From Caviibacterium pharyngocola (lineage in GTDB: Bacteria > Pseudomonadota > Gammaproteobacteria > Enterobacterales > Pasteurellaceae), in NCBI RefSeq assembly GCF_002795405.1, contig NZ_PHGZ01000020.1, positions 1-64,000 of the forward strand: a stretch of DNA of 64,000 nucleotides. Direction: 5' to 3'. Position numbers and translations under genes: made by a program. Under the pieces are notes generated by a model. The model was given only the letters and a program-made list of their open reading frames with translations, was not told where the DNA came from and did not search any database. Below, piece after piece: positions 55,728-64,000 of this stretch. Position 1 is the stretch's first letter. Each line of letters opens with the position of its first letter.

Positions 55728-56951
55728 ATGGAAATTACTCTTGGTATTGCAATGTTCACCGTGATCGTTTTGGCTTTAGCTGTCATTATCTTATTCGCTA
55801 AATCCAAATTGGTTAACTCCGGGGACATTACGATTGAAATTAATAATGATCCGAGCAAAGCAATTAGCCTCCCTGCCGGCGGTAAATTGCTAGGTGCGTT
55901 GGCAAGTCAAGGCATCTTCGTTTCTTCTGCGTGCGGCGGCGGCGGTTCTTGCGGTCAATGTGTGGTGAAAGTCACCGAAGGCGGCGGCGATATTCTGCCG
56001 ACGGAACTATCTCATATTTCTAAACGTGAAGCGAAAGAAGGCTATCGTCTTTCTTGCCAAGTAAACGTGAAGAACAGTATGAAAATCGAATTACCGGAAG
56101 AAGTATTCGGCGTGAAAAAATGGGAATGTACCGTTATCTCCAACGATAACAAAGCGACTTTCATTAAAGAGCTGAAATTGGCGATTCCGGAAGGCGAAGA
56201 AGTGCCGTTCCGCGCGGGCGGCTATATCCAAATCGAAGCGGAACCGCATACGGTTTATTATAAAGACTTCGATGTTCCGGAAGAATATCACGAAGACTGG
56301 GATAAATATAACCTTTGGCGTTATGTTTCCAAAGTGGACGAACATATTATCCGCGCTTATTCAATGGCATCTTATCCGGAAGAAAAAGGCATTATTATGC
56401 TGAACGTGCGTATCGCAACGCCTCCGCCGAAACAACCGGATGCGCCTCCGGGTCAAATGTCCTCTTATATTTGGTCATTAAAACCGGGTGATAAAGTAAC
56501 GATTTCCGGTCCGTTCGGTGAATTCTTCGCGAAAGAAACCGATAACGAAATGGTATTTATCGGCGGTGGTGCAGGTATGGCGCCAATGCGGTCACATATC
56601 TTCGACCAATTAAAACGTTTAAAATCTAAACGTAAAATGTCATTCTGGTATGGTGCGCGTTCTAAACGTGAAATGTTCTATGTGGAAGATTTCGATACGT
56701 TACAAGCGGAAAACGATAACTTCGTATGGCACGTTGCCCTTTCCGATCCATTACCGGAAGATAATTGGACGGGTTACACAGGATTTATTCATAATGTACT
56801 TTATGAAAACTACCTGAAAAATCACGAAGCGCCGGAAGACTGTGAATACTATATGTGCGGACCTCCGGTAATGAATGCGGCAGTGATCAGAATGTTGAAA
56901 GATCTCGGCGTAGAAGATGAAAATATCCTCTTGGATGACTTCGGCGGTTGA
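55728..56951 (+). CDS. nqrF: NQR subunit F, NADH dehydrogenase module
   Basis: 407 aa. One N-terminal helix, 2Fe-2S ferredoxin domain with [12 protein letters not shown] and the later Cys in RLSCQV, FAD domain with [11 protein letters not shown], and NADH domain with [21 protein letters not shown] and the C-terminal DDFGG. Electron entry point. Preceded by AAGGGGAGA. Confidence 0.97.
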   Translation: MEITLGIAMFTVIVLALAVIILFAKSKLVNSGDITIEINNDPSKAISLPAGGKLLGALASQGIFVSSACGGGGSCGQCVVKVTEGGGDILPTELSHISKREAKEGYRLSCQVNVKNSMKIELPEEVFGVKKWECTVISNDNKATFIKELKLAIPEGEEVPFRAGGYIQIEAEPHTVYYKDFDVPEEYHEDWDKYNLWRYVSKVDEHIIRAYSMASYPEEKGIIMLNVRIATPPPKQPDAPPGQMSSYIWSLKPGDKVTISGPFGEFFAKETDNEMVFIGGGAGMAPMRSHIFDQLKRLKSKRKMSFWYGARSKREMFYVEDFDTLQAENDNFVWHVALSDPLPEDNWTGYTGFIHNVLYENYLKNHEAPEDCEYYMCGPPVMNAAVIRMLKDLGVEDENILLDDFGG

Positions 56952-56970
56952 TGTCTTACGACAAGCAGCA

Positions 56971-57002
56971 AAAGAGCGGTCGGATTTCCGACCGTTTTTT
57001 TA
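56971..57002 (+). terminator. Terminator of nqrABCDEF
   Basis: AGCGGTCGGA (56975-56984) and TCCGACCGTT (56987-56996) with loop TT and T7. apbE has to be reached by read-through or its own promoter. Confidence 0.8.
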
Positions 57003-57112
57003 TTTGCATTCCCGCCTTTTGGCGAGCACCGTGTGAGGCAAAGTGCCTTTCGCGGCAGAATCTGATAAAATAATGTTCTTATCTCCTGATGAAGAATTAA
57101 AAATAGCACGCT

Positions 57113-58141
57113 ATGAAAAAACTTTTTTTACTGTTAACCGGTTTCGTTTTATTACTAACCGGATGTGATAAATCACCGGAAATCGTGACTTTAACCGGCA
57201 AAACAATGGGCACGACTTATACGATTAAATATATTGATCAAGGTGAAGTGAAAAATAAATCGGACGCTATTCACCAACAAATCGAACTGATTTTAAAAGA
57301 TGTGAACGCCAAAATGTCCACTTATATTCCGACATCCGAATTAAGTCGATTTAATCAATTTACACAAACCGACACGCCGGTCGAGATTTCCGCAGATTTA
57401 GCCAAAGTGATTGCGGAAGCTATCCGCTTAAATCAAGTAACCCAAGGCGCATTGGACGTTACCGTCGGGCCTTTGGTGAATTTGTGGGGATTCGGACCGG
57501 ATAAACGCGTTGAAAAACAACCGTCGGCGGAACAAATTAATGAGCGTCGGGCGTGGGTCGGCATTGAAAAACTCAAACTCGAACAAAGTGCGGGTAAATT
57601 TTTCCTTGAAAAATCCGTACCGCAGCTTTATATAGACTTATCTTCCATCGCCAAAGGATTCGGCGTGGATCAAGCGGCGGATTATTTGGAAAGCCAAAAC
57701 GCATTAAATTATATGGTGGAAATCGGCGGCGAAATTCGCACCAAAGGCAAAAATATTGAAGGAAAGAATTGGCAAATCGCTATCGAACAGCCGAATTTCG
57801 ACGGCGACAGAAGCGTTGCGCAAGTGATCGGCTTGCATAACATAGCGATGGCGACTTCCGGCGATTACCGCAATTATTTTGAAGAAAACGGCTTGCGTTT
57901 TTCACACGAAATCGACCCGAAAACCGGTATGCCGATTCAGCACCGTTTGGCATCCATTACCGTACTTGCGCCAAGCTCGATGACCGCCGACGGACTTTCC
58001 ACCGGCTTATTCGTCTTGGGCGAAGAAAAGGCGCTTGAAGTTGCCGAACAACAAAATATTCCCGTTTATCTGATCATCAAAACGGATAACGGATTCGAAA
58101 CCAAAACCTCATCGGCGTTTCGCAAGATGAGCCAGCAATAG
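57113..58141 (+). CDS. apbE: FAD:protein FMN transferase
   Basis: 342 aa lipoprotein with lipobox LLTGC (Cys18). ApbE motifs: GKTMGTTYTIKY, IDLSSIAKGFGVDQ, EIGGEIRTKG, and the divalent-metal site TADGLSTGLFVLG. Attaches FMN to NqrB and NqrC on the periplasmic side, so its position after nqrF is functional. Confidence 0.96.
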   Translation: MKKLFLLLTGFVLLLTGCDKSPEIVTLTGKTMGTTYTIKYIDQGEVKNKSDAIHQQIELILKDVNAKMSTYIPTSELSRFNQFTQTDTPVEISADLAKVIAEAIRLNQVTQGALDVTVGPLVNLWGFGPDKRVEKQPSAEQINERRAWVGIEKLKLEQSAGKFFLEKSVPQLYIDLSSIAKGFGVDQAADYLESQNALNYMVEIGGEIRTKGKNIEGKNWQIAIEQPNFDGDRSVAQVIGLHNIAMATSGDYRNYFEENGLRFSHEIDPKTGMPIQHRLASITVLAPSSMTADGLSTGLFVLGEEKALEVAEQQNIPVYLIIKTDNGFETKTSSAFRKMSQQ

Positions 58142-58151
58142 GACGAACACT

Positions 58152-58406
58152 ATGCAATTATTTGTTATTACCTTCGCGATTTTTATTTTGATTATTTTAG
58201 GAATGTCGCTGGGTTATATCGTGAAGAAAAAATCCATCGCCGGCAGCTGCGGCGGAATCTCCGCACTCGGAATGAAAAAAGTCTGCGATTGCGAAGAACC
58301 GTGCGACAACCTCAAAGCCAAATTGGAAGCCGGTGACGAGCAAGCCAAAGCAGAATATGAAGAAAAATTCGCCAAAAACGAACCGCAGTTTTACGAAGTA
58401 AAGTAA
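58152..58406 (+). CDS. nqrM: NQR maturation protein NqrM
   Basis: 84 aa, one N-terminal helix, then four cysteines: GSCGG, CDCEEPC (three). Family (DUF539) delivers iron for the NqrD/E centre. Starts 10 bp after apbE. Confidence 0.95.
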   Translation: MQLFVITFAIFILIILGMSLGYIVKKKSIAGSCGGISALGMKKVCDCEEPCDNLKAKLEAGDEQAKAEYEEKFAKNEPQFYEVK

Positions 58407-58433
58407 TCGGCTTTAGTTTTAATAGGAAATTCA

Positions 58434-59585
58434 ATGAAATCAAAAACCTATGAACAACATTTTGCGCCATTAAGCGAACAACAACGCACTGAAAACGGGC
58501 AAAAAAAGGTGATTTGCGGAATGTCGGGCGGGGTGGATTCCTCCGTTTCGGCGTTTATTCTTCAACAACAAGGCTACCAAGTGGAAGGCTTGTTTATGAA
58601 GAATTGGGAAGAAGATGACGACACGGATTATTGCACCGCCGCTGCAGATTTAGCGGATGCGCAAGCGGTTTGCGATAAACTCGGCATCAAATTGCACAAA
58701 ATTAATTTTGCCGCGGAATATTGGGATAACGTATTCGAACATTTTCTTGCCGAATACAAAGCCGGCCGCACGCCGAATCCGGACATTCTGTGCAATAAAG
58801 AAATCAAATTCAAAGCCTTTTTGGAATATGCGGCAGAAGATTTGGGTGCCGATTATATCGCTACCGGACATTATGTGCGCCGTCGGGATACGAACGACGG
58901 GGCGCAACTGTTGCGCGGCTTGGACAATAACAAGGATCAAAGTTATTTTCTTTACACCCTCAGCAAAGATCAAGTGGCGCAAAGTCTGTTTCCGGTCGGC
59001 GATATTGAAAAACCGATTGTGCGCGCCATTGCGGAAGATCTTGGGTTAGCCACGGCGAAGAAAAAAGATTCCACCGGCATTTGTTTTATCGGCGAACGTA
59101 AGTTTAAAGATTTTCTTGCCCGCTATTTGCCGGCGCAACCCGGCGACATCAAAACCACCGAAGGCGAAGTCATCGGTCGCCACGACGGCTTGATGTATCA
59201 CACCTTAGGACAGCGCAAAGGCTTGGGCATCGGCGGCGTCAAAGGCAAAGACGAAAATGCTTGGTATGTGGTGGAAAAAGATCTGGTGAACAACGTGCTG
59301 ATCGTCGCGCAAGGATTGGATAATTCCGCACTACTCTCGCGCGGCTTGATTGCACAGCAACTACACTGGGTGGATCGCCTGCCGATTCGCGAACCTTTGC
59401 GTTGCACGGTGAAAACCCGTTATCGTCAAACGGACATTCCTTGCGAAATTATCCCGCTGAGCGACGATTGTATCGAAGTGCGTTTTGACGAACCGCAAAT
59501 CGCCGTCACGCCGGGACAATCCGCCGTGTTCTATCAAGGCGAAGTCTGTTTGGGCGGCGGCATTATCGAGCAACAGCTTAAATAA
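58434..59585 (+). CDS. mnmA: tRNA-specific 2-thiouridylase MnmA
   Basis: 383 aa. PP-loop [14 protein letters not shown] (about 28-41), catalytic cysteines in [12 protein letters not shown] and [12 protein letters not shown], plus GHYVRR. Thiolates U34 of Lys, Glu and Gln tRNAs. Starts 27 bp after nqrM. Confidence 0.97.
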   Translation: MKSKTYEQHFAPLSEQQRTENGQKKVICGMSGGVDSSVSAFILQQQGYQVEGLFMKNWEEDDDTDYCTAAADLADAQAVCDKLGIKLHKINFAAEYWDNVFEHFLAEYKAGRTPNPDILCNKEIKFKAFLEYAAEDLGADYIATGHYVRRRDTNDGAQLLRGLDNNKDQSYFLYTLSKDQVAQSLFPVGDIEKPIVRAIAEDLGLATAKKKDSTGICFIGERKFKDFLARYLPAQPGDIKTTEGEVIGRHDGLMYHTLGQRKGLGIGGVKGKDENAWYVVEKDLVNNVLIVAQGLDNSALLSRGLIAQQLHWVDRLPIREPLRCTVKTRYRQTDIPCEIIPLSDDCIEVRFDEPQIAVTPGQSAVFYQGEVCLGGGIIEQQLK

Positions 59586-59603
59586 TCAGTTAAATAACAA
59601 CGC

Positions 59604-59644
59604 AAAGTGCGGTCGATTTTCACAAAAATTTCACCGCACTTTTT
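59604..59644 (+). terminator. Inverted USS pair after mnmA
   Basis: AAAGTGCGGT (59604-59613) and ACCGCACTTT (59633-59642) with AAATT-type pairing inside and a T-run: USS dyad terminator. Confidence 0.7.
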
Positions 59645-59666
59645 ACTTAATCTCTACGGAAACGAA

Positions 59667-60092
59667 ATGGACTATCAAATTAAACCGATGCTCGCCGAGC
59701 ATTATGAAGAAGTATATCGCCTTTGGAACAAGATCGACGGAATGGATCTGAATCCGTTAGATGATAACCCGCAAGCGATCAGCAAATTTCTTGATTTTAA
59801 TCCCGATTTGAATTATGTCGCCGTGGCGCAAGATCGCATTGTCGGCGTTATTATGTGCGGTTTTGACGGACGTCGAGCAACGATTTATCACGCCGCCGTC
59901 GCCGAAAGTCATCGCGGGTTGGGCATCGGCTCGCGCTTACTCGCGCAAGTCGAACGCACCTTAAAAGCGAAAAATATCACCAAAGGTCGCTTATTGGCAT
60001 TTAAAACCAACGAAACGGCAACCGAGTTTTGGCAAAAATCCGGTTGGACGCTGCAAACGCGCTTTAATTATTTTTCGAAAAGCCTACTTTAA
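59667..60092 (+). CDS. GNAT-family N-acetyltransferase
   Basis: 141 aa from ATG 59667; the longer upstream extension runs through the USS dyad and is unlikely. GNAT fold with acetyl-CoA loop VAESHRGLGIGSRLLAQVER (about 82-101) and C-terminal ATEFWQKSGW. Substrate unknown. It resembles YpeA/RimI-type enzymes acting on small molecules or proteins. Its 3' end overlaps the convergent PCuAC gene by 4 bp. Confidence 0.85.
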   Translation: MDYQIKPMLAEHYEEVYRLWNKIDGMDLNPLDDNPQAISKFLDFNPDLNYVAVAQDRIVGVIMCGFDGRRATIYHAAVAESHRGLGIGSRLLAQVERTLKAKNITKGRLLAFKTNETATEFWQKSGWTLQTRFNYFSKSLL

Positions 60093-60496
60093 GGTTCGAT
60101 CGCAACGGCGTCCAGCGATAAAATCTCGCCGTTATCGAAAAACAGTTTAAGCGGAAAACGGCTGCCTGCTAAAATCGCCTGTTTCGAATCAAATGCCATA
60201 ATATGCAAGCCGCCGCGTTTTAATGCCGTTTTGCCCGCCGGCGGAATATCAATGGCTTGCAACGCGTGCATTTTTCCCTGTTGCATTCCGTGTAATTCCA
60301 AACGCGCAACATCACTTTCCGCAATTACTAAGCCCACGCCCTGCGGTGCATCATTTGAAATTTGCATAAAAATCGCGCTCGGTTCGCCGGCGTTTTTTGT
60401 CGCGATAATCTGCGCTTGCTCGACAGTGATTTTCGCACTCGCGTAAAAAGGTAAAAGTGCGGTGCAAATTAAACCGATTTTGAATAAAGTTCTCAT
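60089..60496 (-). CDS. PCuAC-family periplasmic copper chaperone
   Basis: 135 aa with signal peptide (to ASA-K, about residue 21). The copper motif is partly recognisable: LELHGMQQGKMHAL and GGLHIMAFD (His and Met ligands). Family delivers Cu(I) to cytochrome oxidase or handles periplasmic copper. The spacing between the first His and Met is shorter than in the classical H-x10-M form. Convergent with the GNAT gene, sharing four bases. Confidence 0.82.
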   Translation of the reverse strand: MRTLFKIGLICTALLPFYASAKITVEQAQIIATKNAGEPSAIFMQISNDAPQGVGLVIAESDVARLELHGMQQGKMHALQAIDIPPAGKTALKRGGLHIMAFDSKQAILAGSRFPLKLFFDNGEILSLDAVAIEP

Positions 60497-60611
60497 TTTT
60501 TCTCCTGAAAAATAACCGCTTGACGGCAGCGGCTTGAACGGTTCGCCTTTAAAAAATAGCGAAAAAATGCTATATTGCTCACAATTTTCAGTTTAGCTTT
60601 GATTTATCTTT

Positions 60612-62602
<1,991 letters not shown>

Positions 62603-62650
62603 AAATTCGACCGCACTTTATTTCAGAAAAAAGCATAATTTGCAAAACAA

Positions 62651-62676
62651 AAACGGCTGAGATTTCTCAGCCGTTT
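62651..62676. terminator. Bidirectional terminator between purB and proS
   Basis: AAACGGCTGAGA (62651-62662) and TCTCAGCCGTTT (62665-62676) form a perfect 12-bp stem with a 2-base loop between convergent genes. Confidence 0.88.
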
Positions 62677-62682
62677 GTCTTT

Positions 62683-64000
62683 CTATGCTTGAATTTGCGT
62701 TTGAAGGAAGGACAATAATTGTTCTTTTGCAATCATTTGTTTTTCGCCGCTGCGGCGATTTTTATATTCAATCTCACCGTTGGCGAGGTTTTTCTCACCG
62801 ATGACGATCATATGCGGCACGCCGATTAATTCCATATCGGCGAACATTACGCCCGGACGTTCTTTGCGATCGTCAAAAATCACATCCACGCCTTGTGCTA
62901 ATAAAGTGCGGTATAATTCTTCGGCGAATTGTTGCACGCTTTCCGATTTATGCATATTCATCGGCACAATCGCCACGGTAAACGGCGCAATCGCGTCGGT
63001 CGGCCAAATAATACCGCGTTCGTCGTGATGTTGTTCGATCGCCGCCGCAACGACACGGCTGACCCCGATACCGTAACAGCCCATAATCATTGTTTGCGGA
63101 CGACCGTCCTCGCCTTGCACGGTGGCTTTCATCGCTTCGGAATATTTCGTGCCGAGTTGGAAAATGTGTCCCACTTCGATACCGCGTTTGATTAGCAACG
63201 TGCCTTTGCCGTCCGGACTCGGATCGCCTTCCACCACATTACGCAAATCTGCGATTTTCGGTAATGCGACATCGCGTTCCCAGTTAATATTAAAATAATG
63301 TTTTCCGTCGATATTCGCACCGGCGCCGAAATCGCTCATTAAAGCGACGCTGCGGTCAATAATCGCCGGAATCGGTAAGTTAATCGGCCCTAAAGAACCC
63401 ACGCCGGCACCGATTTTGGCTTTAATGTCCGCTTCATCGGCAAACTCCAACGGATCGGCAACTTCCGGTAATTTCTGTGCTTTCACTTCGTTTAATTCGT
63501 GATCCCCGCGAATAATTAACGCGATCAGCGGTTGTTCTTCCGTCGCACCTTTGACAATCAGGGTTTTCACTGTTTTTTCAATCGGTAAATCGAACTGCTC
63601 TACCAATTCGGCGATGGTTTTCGCATTCGGCGTATCGACTAATTCCATTGCGGCGCTCGGCGCTTGGCGTTCGCCCACGGCGACCGCTTCCGCCAATTCG
63701 ATATTGGCAGCAAAATCGGATTCGGTAGAAAAAACGACATCGTCTTCACCGCTTTGTGCCAACACTTGGAATTCGTGCGACGCGCTGCCGCCGATCGAAC
63801 CGGTATCCGCCTGAACCGCACGGAAATCCAAACCTAAGCGGGTGAAAATATTGCTGTAAGTTTGATACATCACTTCATAGGTTTGTTGTAAACATTCTTT
63901 GCTGGTGTGGAAAGAATAGGCATCTTTCATTAAAAATTCACGACCGCGCATTACACCGAAACGCGGGCGCACTTCGTCACGGAATTTGGTTTGAATTTGA
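62683..64000 (-). CDS. proS: Prolyl-tRNA synthetase, 5' end beyond the window
   Basis: C-terminal 439 residues of a class II synthetase of about 572. The visible part has [21 protein letters not shown] (motif 2 region), the bacterial editing (INS) domain (about 200-370 of the full protein; [18 protein letters not shown]) and motif 3 [19 protein letters not shown]. The C-terminal anticodon domain has [20 protein letters not shown]. The frame is open to base 64000 without a start, so the gene continues to the right. Confidence 0.95.
   Translation of the reverse strand, partial: QIQTKFRDEVRPRFGVMRGREFLMKDAYSFHTSKECLQQTYEVMYQTYSNIFTRLGLDFRAVQADTGSIGGSASHEFQVLAQSGEDDVVFSTESDFAANIELAEAVAVGERQAPSAAMELVDTPNAKTIAELVEQFDLPIEKTVKTLIVKGATEEQPLIALIIRGDHELNEVKAQKLPEVADPLEFADEADIKAKIGAGVGSLGPINLPIPAIIDRSVALMSDFGAGANIDGKHYFNINWERDVALPKIADLRNVVEGDPSPDGKGTLLIKRGIEVGHIFQLGTKYSEAMKATVQGEDGRPQTMIMGCYGIGVSRVVAAAIEQHHDERGIIWPTDAIAPFTVAIVPMNMHKSESVQQFAEELYRTLLAQGVDVIFDDRKERPGVMFADMELIGVPHMIVIGEKNLANGEIEYKNRRSGEKQMIAKEQLLSFLQTQIQA

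Overview
The window is chromosomal DNA of a member of the Pasteurellaceae. The best evidence is the very frequent 9-mer AAGTGCGGT / ACCGCACTT, the DNA uptake signal (USS) of the Haemophilus influenzae-type subclade. It often occurs as inverted pairs that double as terminators. Gene content and order also fit: mutY-yggX-mltC, nqrABCDEF-apbE-nqrM, alaS-csrA and hflD-purB. The genus cannot be fixed from this sequence alone. Base 1 coincides exactly with a transposon end, so the left edge is probably an assembly break inside a repeat.

Layout. 1-8045: a composite mobile element bounded by a perfect 25-bp inverted repeat. It has an IS1595-type transposase near each end, accessory passenger genes and an AT-rich cargo: a HTH regulator, an octamer-repeat leader ORF and a BcgI-like restriction-modification pair. 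Both R-M genes are interrupted. 8.1-13.3 kb: a LysR regulator, a membrane protein of the 'site-specific recombinase' (Gcr) family, a BCCT transporter and a SemiSWEET. 13.4-13.74 kb: a non-coding block of stacked triloop hairpins inside a 16-bp inverted repeat. 14.0-18.5 kb: a TonB receptor, binding protein, permease and ATPase forming one metal-chelate or corrinoid uptake operon.

18.5-30.6 kb: a complete type III-A CRISPR-Cas locus on the minus strand. The order of transcription is cas10(csm1)-csm2-csm3-csm4-csm5-cas6, then csx16-card1-NE0113 family gene, then two tiny membrane-peptide ORFs, cas2-cas1-cas2 and the array (7 repeats, 6 spacers). cas10 keeps its cyclase GGDD motif but lacks the HD nuclease motif, so immunity would rest on cyclic-oligoadenylate signalling to the Card1-type nuclease. 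csm5 has an in-frame stop and cas6 a one-base frameshift. A 14-bp palindrome (TTACAAATTTGTAA or one base off) sits 26-27 nt upstream of a plausible -10 box in front of each of the three cas transcription units. This looks like a shared operator or activator site. The palindrome, the two peptides and the second cas2 are the most novel items in the window.

30.9-64.0 kb is ordinary Pasteurellaceae core: pbpG, galU, a phosphohexomutase, csrA, alaS, uspA, mazG, yggU-yggT-corA, yggL-trmB, an LTA-synthase-like protein, mutY-yggX-mltC, tRNA-Phe and tRNA-Asn, lipoproteins, bolA, the Na+-translocating NADH:quinone reductase operon with its maturation genes apbE and nqrM, mnmA, a GNAT, a PCuAC copper chaperone, hflD-purB, and proS running off the right edge.
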